DNA of 48,395 nucleotides from DASPJL01 sp035628645 (GTDB lineage: Bacteria > Bacteroidota > Bacteroidia > Cytophagales > Cyclobacteriaceae): assembly GCA_035628645.1 (NCBI GenBank), contig DASPJL010000099.1, positions 1-48,395 on the forward strand. The letters run 5' to 3'. The position numbers and the translations under genes are program-made. Each line of letters opens with the position of its first letter. The stretch's first letter is position 1. Positions 1 to 9,343 of this stretch are shown here, piece after piece. The notes below the pieces were generated by a model. That model did not search any database. It saw nothing but the letters and a program-made list of their open reading frames with translations, and was not told the DNA's origin.

Positions 1-149
1 TTGCTTTTCATCAAAAAATAGTTGTCCTATAAAAACTATTTTAAAGAAGAATTTAAATAGCAGAGAAAAAGCAAAAAAATGTATTCATTCCAATTTTTGT
101 TTTTTTTTTAGCTTTCAAAAGCTTGGTTTTTATTCTTAAAATATTGTAA

Positions 150-177
150 TTGTAGCAACTTTTTAAACTCAACTTTG
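150..177 (+). promoter_or_regulatory. Possible Bacteroidota-type promoter for the GDPD gene
   Basis: TTG at 150-152, a 17-bp spacer, then CAACTTTG at 170-177, one mismatch from the TAnnTTTG -7 consensus. The TTG start codon follows 11 bp later, so the leader would be very short. This is pattern matching only. Confidence 0.25.
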
Positions 178-188
178 CCGCTTAACAA

Positions 189-1058
189 TTGAGATTCTTT
201 AAAACACTTAATAAAAATTGTCAAAACAAGAGGCTATTCATTCTCCTTTCTATTACCTCTTTGTTGCTTTTGTTCAGTTGCCTTGACCTTGATTCCTTTC
301 CTGATCGCCCTTATTTAGATAATGAAACACTGATGCTTGCGCATAGAGCGGGTGGCGATAAACCTTATGGACCTTTTCCGGAAAACACTTACGAAGCTGC
401 AGTCTATGGTTTTGCACATGCAGATGGAATAGAGGTTGATGTTCAAAAAAGTTTAAATGGAACACTTTGGCTCTTTCACGATTCCTTTCTTTTGGAATGC
501 AATGGAAAAGACAAAAACAGGATACCAGAAAAAACAGATGAAGAGATCAGAAGCTTCATGGTTTGTAAAGGAGTGGAAATGGCTACTCTTGAGGAAATTC
601 TCAACTATCACAGGGAAAACTCTTTAAACAAAATTATAACACTTGATGTGAAATCATGGCTGCCATCAAAAAACTCGTATTCTACTTCGTATTTAACTCA
701 GGTAGCCGATAAAATAGCTAAGCTGGTAAAGAAATATGATATGGCAGATTATGTGATAGTGGAATGTGAAACAGCACTTTTTCTAAACCGGATCAGAAAA
801 AACAACAAAAAAATCTTATGCTACCTTACCACCTTTGGGGATTTGGAAGAAGGGGCAACAAAAGCGCTTAAGGCCGGTTATGCAGGAATTTCATTTGAGT
901 ATGACGTTAAAAATCCTCCCAGTATAGAGAGAATTGAAAAGGTAAAAAGCAAAGGCATTAAAATCCAGTTTTGGGTAATTAATGATAAAAAAGATTTTGA
1001 AAGGGCATTGGCTTTAAAACCAGAATTTATTCAAACGGATAACGTTTTGCAGCAATAG
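189..1058 (+). CDS. Glycerophosphodiester phosphodiesterase family lipoprotein
   Basis: Predicted to hydrolyse glycerophosphodiesters to sn-glycerol 3-phosphate plus an alcohol at the cell envelope. The 289-residue product carries a lipoprotein signal (hydrophobic run, then LLFSC with lipidated Cys31). It then shows the GDPD signature: His52 in HRAGG, Glu65 in PENT, the EVDV pair Glu82/Asp84 and the HD of His97, the metal and acid-base residues of the family. The C-terminus has the usual strand pattern ending near FWVIND and IQTDNV. The start is a TTG; no in-frame ATG lies upstream of the signal peptide, so TTG is needed to include it. The insertion between HRA and PENT is slightly longer than in the canonical HRG...PENT motif. 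No operon partner is evident; the next gene begins 223 bp downstream. The family call is firm; the substrate is not known. Confidence 0.85.
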   Translation: MRFFKTLNKNCQNKRLFILLSITSLLLLFSCLDLDSFPDRPYLDNETLMLAHRAGGDKPYGPFPENTYEAAVYGFAHADGIEVDVQKSLNGTLWLFHDSFLLECNGKDKNRIPEKTDEEIRSFMVCKGVEMATLEEILNYHRENSLNKIITLDVKSWLPSKNSYSTSYLTQVADKIAKLVKKYDMADYVIVECETALFLNRIRKNNKKILCYLTTFGDLEEGATKALKAGYAGISFEYDVKNPPSIERIEKVKSKGIKIQFWVINDKKDFERALALKPEFIQTDNVLQQ

Positions 1059-1281
1059 TCTGGCTCTCCTTAACCAATCTGCCAGTCGCGCCTATTCTTA
1101 TGAGTTTGCCAATTTTCTTTACTTTTAATAAATAATTCTAATAAAAACCTATACCTTCTTTCCTTAACATCGCTTATTTTTAGTAGAAACTAATTCCAAT
1201 GACATTCCTAAACACTTTGACTCATTTAAAGGATGAAAATCTGATACTTGTTTCAGTGGATAATTAAAACAATTCTATGCG

Positions 1282-2943
1282 ATGAAAAACAACCTATTCT
1301 TCCTCATTTTTTTAATAATATTATTTAATTGTGCAAAGAAGGAAACCAGGGAAAACAATGCTTATGAAGCTGATTCCGCTGCAATAAAAGCGATCAACGA
1401 ACAGGATTTCGCAATACATATTAAAACACTGGCATCCGATGATTTTCAGGGTAGAAGGCCTTTTACAGAAGGAGAAACAAAAACCATAAACTATCTAAAA
1501 GAACAGTTTCAAAAATTGGGCTTAAAGCCCGGGAATGGCGACAGTTATTTTCAGCAAGTCCCGATGGCAGAAATAGAATCCACGCCAGCCGGTCCGATGC
1601 AAATAAAAGGCAAAAGCGGTTCTGTAAACCTTAATTTTCTGGATGAATTTGTAGCAACAAGCAGACACGTAACCGACCAGGTAAAAATAGAAAATTCAGA
1701 ACTGGTTTTTGCAGGTTTTGGAATTGTAGCGCCGGAATACAACTGGAATGATTATGAAGGACTCGATGTAAAAGGGAAAACGGTAATCGTGATGGTAAAT
1801 GATCCTGGCTTTTATGACAGCACGTTGTTTAAAGGAAAAACAATGACCTACTATGGCCGGTGGACCTATAAGTATGAAGAAGCTGCACGGCAAGGCGCCA
1901 AAGGTGTTCTTATCATTCATGATACCGCTCCGGCCAGTTATCCCTGGTCAGTAGTAAGGGGTGGATTTTCAGGAAAAAAACTTTACCTGGAAGCCAAAGA
2001 CAACAACATGTCAAGGGCAGCAATGGAAGGTTGGATCTCCACCGAAGCTGCAAACAAAATATTCAAGCTGGCAGGAGTGCAAGAGGATTTGATCAATCAG
2101 GCAAAAAAGGAAAACTTCAAACCGGTACCTCTTGGATTAAATGTATCATTAACGCTTAACAATTCCATCAAAAAATCCACCTCAAACAACGTATTGGCAT
2201 TGATTCCCGGCACGGACAGAAACGATGAGGTGATAATTTACACTGCACATTGGGATCATTTTGGGGTTGGAGAGAAGATCAACAATGATTCCATTTATAA
2301 CGGAGCGGTAGACAACGCTACAGGAACAGCCGCATTAATTGAAATTGCTTCTGCTTTTATGGAATTGAAAAATAAGCCATCCAGATCCATTCTTTTCCTT
2401 GCCGTTACCGGGGAAGAAGAAGGGTTGCTTGGTTCTGAATATTACGCTACCAACCCGGTTTTTCCTGTCAGCAAGACCGTAGCCAACATCAATATTGATG
2501 CCCTTCACCCTATTGGAAAGACAAAAGACATTTCGGTAGTGGGAACAGGGCAATCACAAATGGATGAGTATATAGAAGAAGCTGCTGCAAAGCAAGGAAG
2601 AACCGTAACCCCCGACTCCAATCCCTCGGCAGGATATTTTTTCAGGTCAGATCACTTTAATTTAGCTAAAGTAGGAATCCCTGCGCTTTATGTAGAAACA
2701 GGAACAATTTCCAATGAACATGGGGCGGAATGGGGCAAAAAACAAGCAGAAAACTATACCAATGAAAAGTATCATTCCCCTGAAGATGAATTTGATCCTC
2801 AAACCTGGAACTTATCAGGGATAGTAGAAGATATCCAACTTTTATTTGCCGTAGGATTAAGGTTGAGCAATGAATCCTCATTCCCTGAATGGAAAACAGG
2901 GTCGGAGTTCAAGGCTAAAAGGGAAAAAAGTTTGGGGGAATAG
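1282..2943 (+). CDS. M28 family metallopeptidase lipoprotein with PA domain
   Basis: A 553-residue, probably outer-membrane-anchored zinc aminopeptidase. A lipobox (LFNC, Cys17) ends the signal. A protease-associated (PA) insert covers roughly residues 120-260. The M28 catalytic domain follows from about residue 300, with the co-catalytic zinc ligands visible: His323 in AHWDH, Asp344 in GAVDNATG, the Glu pair in TGEEEGLLGS near 379, Asp406 in NINIDAL and the late His in YHSPEDE near 512. This matches the ligand order of M28 peptidases that remove N-terminal residues from peptides. The gene stands alone between unrelated genes. The family assignment is firm; substrate preference cannot be read from sequence. 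Confidence 0.92.
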   Translation: MKNNLFFLIFLIILFNCAKKETRENNAYEADSAAIKAINEQDFAIHIKTLASDDFQGRRPFTEGETKTINYLKEQFQKLGLKPGNGDSYFQQVPMAEIESTPAGPMQIKGKSGSVNLNFLDEFVATSRHVTDQVKIENSELVFAGFGIVAPEYNWNDYEGLDVKGKTVIVMVNDPGFYDSTLFKGKTMTYYGRWTYKYEEAARQGAKGVLIIHDTAPASYPWSVVRGGFSGKKLYLEAKDNNMSRAAMEGWISTEAANKIFKLAGVQEDLINQAKKENFKPVPLGLNVSLTLNNSIKKSTSNNVLALIPGTDRNDEVIIYTAHWDHFGVGEKINNDSIYNGAVDNATGTAALIEIASAFMELKNKPSRSILFLAVTGEEEGLLGSEYYATNPVFPVSKTVANINIDALHPIGKTKDISVVGTGQSQMDEYIEEAAAKQGRTVTPDSNPSAGYFFRSDHFNLAKVGIPALYVETGTISNEHGAEWGKKQAENYTNEKYHSPEDEFDPQTWNLSGIVEDIQLLFAVGLRLSNESSFPEWKTGSEFKAKREKSLGE

Positions 2944-3167
2944 GATTATATTTAGTTTATATTGTTAGAACAAAAACATATGATTCACTTCAAAGTACTT
3001 AAGAATTAAAAACACACCCCTATTTTCATGAGGTTTTAATCCCCTTATTGTTCTTCTTATAGAAAATTACATCTTTTGTATAAAGTCCTTCTCAGACAAA
3101 ATAATAGGATTTTAAAAATTAACCTATTATTTTGCTCGCCCAAATTCTCCTAAATTTAAATCTAATT

Positions 3168-4625
3168 ATGCACAAACATTTACTCTTTTCTTATAAGAAT
3201 CCATCTCCTCTTTATCCCAATTCTAAAAGAAAATCAAAACTTTTAAAAAGCTCCCTTAAACTACTCATTGTATTAATTTTCAACTTGTTTTCAGTTGTTG
3301 CCCTGAGCCAACCCCAGCTAGTAAAAGATATTAACACTAGCAATCCAACAACATCAAGTTCTACTCCAAGTAACTTTATCGCAATTAATGAAACACTTTT
3401 TTTTGTTGGTTCCAATGATACATATGGTCAAGAATTATATAAAAGTGATGGATCAGAGGAAGGGACTGTATTAGTAAAAGATATTAATCCTGGGAGCAAT
3501 AGCTCCTTCTGCCAAAATTTGACAAATGTAAATGGAGTATTATACTTTTCCGCTAAAAATGGCCTTTCGGGCTGGGAACTTTGGAAAAGTGATGGTACCA
3601 AAGAAGGTACAAAGATGGTTAAAGATATTTTTCCAGGATCTGGCCCTTCAGACCTTGCCCATTTTCATAAAACAGGAAATTTATTGTTTTTTATCGCTAA
3701 TGACGGAGTACATGGAAGAGAGCTTTGGAAAAGTGATGGAAGCGAAGAAGGAACTGTTCTTGTAAAAGATATTATTCCTGGTAGTGGTGATGCTTTTCAA
3801 TATTCTCTTTCAATTAACTATGAATTCACCTCTTCAGATCATGAATTGTTTTTTAAAATGGATGATGAAACCCATGGAGAAGAACTTTGGAAAAGCGATG
3901 GAACAGAAGATGGAACGGTCCTTATAAAGGATATTAATTCCGGAATTTCTAATTCTAATGTAAACTCACCCGTATTTTTTAATGGTAATGTTTATTTTTT
4001 TGCTAATGATGGTATTTCCGGAAGGAGCTTATGGAAAAGCGATGGTACAGAAGGAGGAACAATAATTGTAAAAGTGGATTTAACTGGTGGTGGTTTGATT
4101 GCTACGAGTAATTTTATTTATTTTCTTGGTTTTGATAATACTAGTGGATCAGAATTATGGAAGAGTGATGGCACAAACGATGGAACAATTTTAGTTAAAG
4201 ATATAAATCCAGGTTCAAATGGTTCATACCCTATTTCATTAATCAATTCAAATGATATGATTTATTTTTCTGCAGATAACGGTTTAAATGGAGTGGAAGT
4301 ATGGATGAGCAACGGCACAGAAAGTGGGACAACCATGATAAAAGATATTTATCCGGGAATTGGAACATCTTTTCCTCAAATGTTAACCGCTATTGGAAAC
4401 GATTTGTTTTTTAATGCAAAAGACGAAGACGGTAAGCAGGAATTATGGAAAAGTGATGGAACTGAAGAAGGAACTTTTTTAGTAAAAGACTTAAGACCTG
4501 GAGAAGGGTATTCTTATCCTTCTAATTTAACAAATTTAAATGGGCAATTATTTTTTGCAGCAAATGACGGGATGCTTGGAATGAACTTTGGAAAAGCGAT
4601 GGAACTGAGGAGGGAACTCATCTAG
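3168..4625 (+). CDS. ELWKSDGT-repeat surface protein, N-terminal part before a frameshift
   Basis: The first 485 residues of a large secreted repeat protein. ATG 3168 is preferred over the TTG at 3132 because it gives a basic N-terminus and a signal peptide ending near VALSQ. About eight repeats of roughly 47 residues follow. Each has the core ELWKSDGTxxGTxxVKDIxPG and a linker reading LFFxANDGxxG, typical of the ELWxxDGT beta-propeller-like repeats found in bacterial surface proteins. The frame ends at 4625 in an out-of-phase tail (after GMLGM) because one base is missing near 4580. The next frame resumes the repeat immediately (NELWKSDGTEEGT) and runs open to 7129. The two parts are one ancestral gene of about 1320 residues. 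Adhesion or a structural role is likely by family, but no activity can be assigned. Confidence 0.8.
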   Translation: MHKHLLFSYKNPSPLYPNSKRKSKLLKSSLKLLIVLIFNLFSVVALSQPQLVKDINTSNPTTSSSTPSNFIAINETLFFVGSNDTYGQELYKSDGSEEGTVLVKDINPGSNSSFCQNLTNVNGVLYFSAKNGLSGWELWKSDGTKEGTKMVKDIFPGSGPSDLAHFHKTGNLLFFIANDGVHGRELWKSDGSEEGTVLVKDIIPGSGDAFQYSLSINYEFTSSDHELFFKMDDETHGEELWKSDGTEDGTVLIKDINSGISNSNVNSPVFFNGNVYFFANDGISGRSLWKSDGTEGGTIIVKVDLTGGGLIATSNFIYFLGFDNTSGSELWKSDGTNDGTILVKDINPGSNGSYPISLINSNDMIYFSADNGLNGVEVWMSNGTESGTTMIKDIYPGIGTSFPQMLTAIGNDLFFNAKDEDGKQELWKSDGTEEGTFLVKDLRPGEGYSYPSNLTNLNGQLFFAANDGMLGMNFGKAMELRRELI

Positions 4626-5870
4626 TAAAAGATATAAATTTAGCTTCGTCAAATTTTCCAATACCTTTAGCCTCGATTAATTCACACCTTCTTTATATTC
4701 TTGATGATGGAGTCCATGGGTCAGAACTTTGGAAAACTAATGGCACAGAAATTGGAACGACATTAGTAAAAGATGTAAGATCAGGAGATTCAGGTTCTGA
4801 AATAGGCACTTCCATTACACTCGGCAACTTTTTAATTTTTAATGCAAATGATGGAATTCACGGATTAGAACTTTGGAAAAGCGATGGAACAATCGAAGGT
4901 ACCGTCCTTTTAAAAGACATTAATCCGGGCCCTTCAAGCTCATATTCTGGTCGCCAATTTTTTAAAATTGAAGAAACAATATATTTTACTGCTATCAGTC
5001 CGGATGGATTGAAAATATGGAAAAGTAACGGGACTTCCGAAGGAACGGTAATGGTTAACAATAAGCTCGATTTATCTGATCCTCAAGAATTTACAAAGAT
5101 GAATGAAAACATTTATTTTATTGCCAGCGGTTCTCAATTATGGAAGTCTGATGGAACTAATGATGGGACTACTTTAATTAAACATGTTGATTCTGGATCA
5201 GGCTGGGGTATTTCAGGACTGATAAATGTGAATGAAACTCTTTATTTTATTGCAAATGATGGAGTTCATGGAAATGAACTCTGGAGAAGTGATGGAACAG
5301 GTGTAGGCACGTTCATGATAAAAGATATCCACACAGAAAATACAGATCATTTTTCAGGTATATTAGCATCTACAGATGAATTGGTATATTTTATTGCAGA
5401 CGACGGAACACATGGTTATGAATTATGGAGGTCAGATGGAACAGTAGATGGAACATTTATTGCAAAAGATATTCATCCTGGAAAACCAAACACTTCTTTA
5501 AGTTTTTTGACAAAAGTTAATAATAAGATATATCTCAAAGCGAATGATGGAATTCATGGGGAGGAGTTGTGGGAAAGTGATGGAACCGAAGAAGGAACAA
5601 AGATGATAAAAGATATTAATCCCGGCATTTATGGTTCTAATTACATATATTCTGCAACAGTAATTAATGAGATTATCTATTTTGTCTCCGATGATGGAAC
5701 TCATGGCCAAGAATTATGGAGAAGCGATCAAACAGAGGAAGGAACAAAACTTTTAGCGGATCTTTATCCAGGTGAAATTTCTTCAATGCCATCTATTATG
5801 GGAGAAAATAACGGAGTATTATTTTTTTCAGTAGAAGATGGTATCCATGGTCGGGAACTATGGAAATTTG
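3400..5870 (+). repeat. About 17 tandem ELWKSDGT coding repeats
   Basis: In-frame repeats of about 140-145 bp, each centred on a variant of gaa-ctt-tgg-aaa-agt-gat-gga-aca. The array crosses the frameshift without a change in periodicity. Divergence among units is high enough that most are not recent copies. Confidence 0.85.
4575..4590 (+). other. Single-base frameshift inside the ELWKSDGT gene
   Basis: The upstream frame reads GGA ATG AAC TTT at 4578-4589. Adding one A (GGA AAT GAA CTT TGG) restores GNELW, exactly as in the repeat near 5270. From 4583 the downstream phase has no stop codon until 7129. Either a one-base deletion in an A run or a sequencing/assembly error in a homopolymer explains this. 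Confidence 0.85.
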
Positions 5871-7129
5871 ATCCAAAATATCAAACCATTTCTTTTGATC
5901 CTATCACAGATAAAGTTGCTAACGATGGTCCCTTTACAATAAATGCTACTTCGTACTCAGGATTACCAGTTTTATTCTCGGTTATTTCTGGTCCTGCCAC
6001 TGTCAATGATAATATAGTCACTTTAACTGGTTCGGGCCAAGTTACTATTAGAGCTTCCCAAGAAGGAAATTTAGATTTTAACCCCGCTACTCCAGTAAAC
6101 CAAAGTTTTAATGTTGTCAAAGCAGATCAAACGATTACTTTTGATGCTATTGATAATAAAACTTATGAGAATTCTCCTTTCACTTTAGTAGCCACTGCTT
6201 CATCAGGCTTACCAGTTGCGTTTTTAATTGTTTCCGGTCCTGCTACAATAAATGAAAACACTTTAACTATCACAGGTGTAGGTGAAATAATAATTCGTAC
6301 ATCTCAAGAAGGGAACTCCTATTTTAATCCTGCTACATCGGTCGACCAAAGTTTTAGTGTTATCAAAGCAGATCAAACAATTACTTTTAGTACTATTGAC
6401 AATAAAACTTATGGAGACTCTCCTTTTTCATTAACAGCCTCTGCTTCCTCAGGCTTGCCGGTGGGATTTTTAATTGTTTCCGGTCCTGCCGTGGTGAATG
6501 AAAACACTTTAACCATTACAGGTGTAGGTGAAGTAACAGTTCGTGCATCTCAAGAAGGAAACGAAATATACAATGGTGCCAACTATAAAGAGGTATCTTT
6601 TAACATTGGTAAGGCCATGCAAACAATTACTTTCACTAAATTGGAAGATAAAATAATTGGAGATGCTCCTTTCGAATTATTTGCTACATCTTCTTCGGGA
6701 CTCCCTATAACTTTTTCTATATTATCAGGATCTGCCAGCTTAACTAATAATATTATTGAAGTAACTAGTGAAGGGGAAGTATCTGTAAGAGCATCTCAGG
6801 AGGGTAACAATTTATATTTAGCAGCGGAGGATATAGAATGGACATTCACTGTTTTACCAGTATTAGGCATAGAATCCCCCGTTTTTGCCAATATAGAAAT
6901 CTTCCCAGTACCATCAGATAGGATACTAACAGTAAAGCTTCCACTTATTAATGATCCAATTTCTATTACTTTATATAATTCAAAGGCAGAAATAGTTTAT
7001 AAAGTCAATGTTCAAGATAAACCTATTGTCGAAATTTCTGTAGATGAACTAAAACCTGGTATATATTTTTTAAATCTCTCGAGCAAAAAAGCTGTCATAA
7101 ATAAAAAAGTTTTAATAGGAAATTATTAA
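5009..7129 (+). CDS. ELWKSDGT-repeat surface protein, C-terminal part with Ig-like repeats and T9SS sorting domain
   Basis: Continuation of the gene broken near 4580. The phase is open from 4583; TTG 5009 is only the first start-like codon and is not a convincing native start. From 4583 there are about nine more ELWKSDGT repeats, ending at GRELWKFD near 5870. Four Ig-like modules of about 80 residues follow (5880-6850), each built as QTITF...SGLPV...SGPA...ASQEGN. The last ~80 residues (from about 6880) are a type A T9SS C-terminal domain: NIEIFPVPSD, YNSKAEIVYK and ending GIYFLNLSSKK, KKVLIGNY. The protein would therefore be exported through T9SS and anchored at the surface. As it stands this half lacks a signal peptide, so the protein is probably not made unless the frameshift is an error. 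Confidence 0.78.
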   Translation: MKIWKSNGTSEGTVMVNNKLDLSDPQEFTKMNENIYFIASGSQLWKSDGTNDGTTLIKHVDSGSGWGISGLINVNETLYFIANDGVHGNELWRSDGTGVGTFMIKDIHTENTDHFSGILASTDELVYFIADDGTHGYELWRSDGTVDGTFIAKDIHPGKPNTSLSFLTKVNNKIYLKANDGIHGEELWESDGTEEGTKMIKDINPGIYGSNYIYSATVINEIIYFVSDDGTHGQELWRSDQTEEGTKLLADLYPGEISSMPSIMGENNGVLFFSVEDGIHGRELWKFDPKYQTISFDPITDKVANDGPFTINATSYSGLPVLFSVISGPATVNDNIVTLTGSGQVTIRASQEGNLDFNPATPVNQSFNVVKADQTITFDAIDNKTYENSPFTLVATASSGLPVAFLIVSGPATINENTLTITGVGEIIIRTSQEGNSYFNPATSVDQSFSVIKADQTITFSTIDNKTYGDSPFSLTASASSGLPVGFLIVSGPAVVNENTLTITGVGEVTVRASQEGNEIYNGANYKEVSFNIGKAMQTITFTKLEDKIIGDAPFELFATSSSGLPITFSILSGSASLTNNIIEVTSEGEVSVRASQEGNNLYLAAEDIEWTFTVLPVLGIESPVFANIEIFPVPSDRILTVKLPLINDPISITLYNSKAEIVYKVNVQDKPIVEISVDELKPGIYFLNLSSKKAVINKKVLIGNY
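5880..6850 (+). repeat. Four tandem Ig-like coding repeats
   Basis: Units of about 240 bp start near 5880, 6123, 6366 and 6615. Units two and three are clearly similar at DNA level (both begin cagatcaaac-attactttt and share aataaaacttatg), which suggests recent internal duplication. Confidence 0.8.
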
Positions 7130-7142
7130 ATTTTAAAACTTA

Positions 7143-7185
7143 CCTCTTTAGCAAAATGGAATCAGACTATTCATTGCTAAAGAGG
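7143..7185. terminator. Hairpin between convergent genes
   Basis: An 11-bp perfect inverted repeat, cctctttagca (7143-7153) and tgctaaagagg (7175-7185), with a 21-base loop. It lies just after the ELWKSDGT gene and before the 3' end of the opposing OmpA gene. There is no clear T tract, so its role as a terminator is uncertain. Confidence 0.4.
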
Positions 7186-7332
7186 AATTACCTTGTCGAT
7201 TTCATCAAAATGAGAAGGGAACGGCCAATTTCTTCTTCCAATTGCGCAAAAACTATCAACATTATGCACAATAATCCTATTAGCTTCAAGATTGAACCTG
7301 TAAAAGAGTTCCTTTTATTCGATTGTAGTATC

Positions 7333-9258
7333 TTAAAGTATCTCAAATTCAATCCTTCTGTTAATCTGCCTATTGGCCTCACTATCGTTGGGCACTGTAG
7401 GCTGAGCCTCACCATAACCTTTATAAACCAAACGTTCCTGTGCAACACCTGACTCCAGAAGATATGAATAAACCGACTTTGCCCTGTTTATGGAAAGAGT
7501 TAAATTATCCTGGTCTGAACCCACATCATCGGTATGACCGCTTATTTCAACTTTTACCTGCGGGTTTTCCTGCATAAACTCGATGATCTTATTTAACTCA
7601 GTTTCAGATTTTTCTTCAAGGGTATATTTTCCGGTTGCAAAAAAGATGTTATTAAGTACCACTCTTGCGCCTGATTCTATTTTTTTAAGTTGAATGTTAA
7701 TGACTACAGGCTCAGGATTTTTTGCTTCCCGATAGTCGAATGACAAGCTTTTGAATAGATATCCTTCCTTCCGCACATATAATGCATATTCAGAACCTTC
7801 CGTCAAAAGAATCATATATTCACCATTCGTTGGATCAGAAGTTACTGATGAGATCAATTCTTCTGTTTTTATATTAAAGAGATCAATGCTTGCCTCAAGT
7901 TTTTCATGGGTGTCCGCATCAAAAACTTCTCCTTTTACAAAGTTGCTTTTAAGAAAGGGTTCAATTTTATCTGGCATATCAAATTCGGCCAAAATACTTG
8001 TTCCCTTTCCTAAATCATCGTCAAAAGTTTCGAACGTATAAAATCCTTTTCTCCCGTCTGCGGTAACAAACAGTGAAACCTGATCATCCTTGGTATTTAC
8101 GGGATAACCCAGGTTTACCGGTTTCCCCCAGCCTTCTTCTCCCAGGTTGGAATAAAACAAATCAAAACCTCCCATTCCAGGGTGACCTTCCGAAGCAAAA
8201 AAGAGCGTCTTGTTGTTTCCATGTATAAAAGGGGAAATTTCATCAAAAGGCGTATTTATGGGCTGTCCTACAGATTTGGCTTGCGTCCATTCACCCGAGC
8301 TATTTTTATTCGACACATAAATGTCTTTTCCTCCCATTCCTCCCCTTCTGTCCGATATAAAATAAAGTGTTCTTCCATCACCGGAAAGTGCGGGCTGCGA
8401 CTCCCAAAAAGGAGAATTGACCATTGCGCCTAAATTTACCGGTTCACTCCATTCATTCCCTTTTCTGTGAGTTTCGTAAAGATCACAGCGACCATAACTT
8501 TCCCGTCCGTCACAGGAAGTAAAGATCATTATCCGGCCATCAGCCGAAATGGTGCAGGTTCCTTCGTTAAACTCCGTATTCAGATTCTTAGAAATAGGTT
8601 CCGGTCTCTGCCATTCACCATTGAGCTTGGTACTCATGTAAATATCTTCATCTTTATTTTTACCAGCATTCGCAGTAAAAATCAAGGTTTGCTGATCGCC
8701 AGTCAGAACGGGAAAATATTGCCTTTGAAAACTATTCAATACCTCCGATAAGGCCGTTGGTTCAAAATCAAGTGGATTTTTTATCGCTTCTATGGCGAAT
8801 AGCGCCGAAGCCTTTATTTTTTCTGCTTTGGCAATATAGCCTTTAGAGCCAGGTTGCAGTTTCAGGAATTTGTCTGCAGCATCCGCTGCCTTTTTGTATT
8901 TTTCTTCCTGGAAGTAAATTTCTGCTAAAGAAAGATAAGCGTCACGAATGGATTTTTCATTGGGCATTATTGCCACTGTCTTTTCGAAATGGGGCTTTGC
9001 CAGGTTAAGTCTATTGTTCATTACATAAATAAACCCTAACCTGTAATGGGCCTCCGCGAAATTTTCATCGACTTTTATAGCCTTCTGCAATGCAAAAACT
9101 GCCTCATCGAACTTCCGATGCGCCATAAGGTCTGTAGACTCTTCGTAAAGCTTAACCGCTTTATTGGATTTAGTATGAAGACTGGTTTTTGACTGACTAA
9201 AAAGAACAATGGGAAAAAGTAATAAAAGGAATCCCAGTTGAAGTTTTCGCATTTCCAT
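7333..9258 (-). CDS. OmpA family protein with TPR, PD40 propeller and CRD (PorE-like)
   Basis: A 641-residue envelope protein. In order it has a signal peptide (to about residue 22, ending VLFSQ), TPR-type helices (about 30-150), WD40/PD40 propeller blades (about 180-420, e.g. SPxxSGDGRTLYFISDR and GGKDIYVS), a carboxypeptidase-regulatory-like fold (about 435-510, VKGEVFDADTHEKL), and an OmpA C-terminal peptidoglycan-binding domain (about 530-641). The last has HTDDVGSDQDN and the conserved NRRIEFEI end. The same domain order is known for PorE, the peptidoglycan-linked component of the T9SS in Porphyromonas. The window also holds six T9SS cargo genes. Unlike PorE it has no lipobox Cys, and Bacteroidota genomes carry several such paralogues, so a T9SS role is an inference. 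The start MEMRK could equally be the second Met. Confidence 0.88.
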   Translation of the reverse strand: MEMRKLQLGFLLLLFPIVLFSQSKTSLHTKSNKAVKLYEESTDLMAHRKFDEAVFALQKAIKVDENFAEAHYRLGFIYVMNNRLNLAKPHFEKTVAIMPNEKSIRDAYLSLAEIYFQEEKYKKAADAADKFLKLQPGSKGYIAKAEKIKASALFAIEAIKNPLDFEPTALSEVLNSFQRQYFPVLTGDQQTLIFTANAGKNKDEDIYMSTKLNGEWQRPEPISKNLNTEFNEGTCTISADGRIMIFTSCDGRESYGRCDLYETHRKGNEWSEPVNLGAMVNSPFWESQPALSGDGRTLYFISDRRGGMGGKDIYVSNKNSSGEWTQAKSVGQPINTPFDEISPFIHGNNKTLFFASEGHPGMGGFDLFYSNLGEEGWGKPVNLGYPVNTKDDQVSLFVTADGRKGFYTFETFDDDLGKGTSILAEFDMPDKIEPFLKSNFVKGEVFDADTHEKLEASIDLFNIKTEELISSVTSDPTNGEYMILLTEGSEYALYVRKEGYLFKSLSFDYREAKNPEPVVINIQLKKIESGARVVLNNIFFATGKYTLEEKSETELNKIIEFMQENPQVKVEISGHTDDVGSDQDNLTLSINRAKSVYSYLLESGVAQERLVYKGYGEAQPTVPNDSEANRQINRRIEFEIL

Positions 9259-9306
9259 AGCTTTATTTAAACGAACGGGCTAATATAAGGAAAAGTAACA
9301 TTCAAT

Positions 9307-9335
9307 ATTTGACAACTTTTAAAAAGTTATCAAAT
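9307..9335. promoter_or_regulatory. 29-bp AT-rich palindrome upstream of the OmpA gene
   Basis: atttgacaactttt (9307-9320) and aaaagttatcaaat (9322-9335) pair with 13 of 14 matches around a single central base. It lies 48 bp upstream of the OmpA gene start and 8 bp past the queE stop. It could be an operator or a terminator for queE; the absence of a GC-rich stem favours a protein-binding site. Confidence 0.4.
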
Positions 9336-9343
9336 AGCTGAAA

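Noticed and set aside
7156..7452. Plus-strand open frame of 98 codons across the OmpA 3' end
   Set aside because: It overlaps the well-supported OmpA C-terminal domain on the other strand and its sequence has no family features; a shadow frame.
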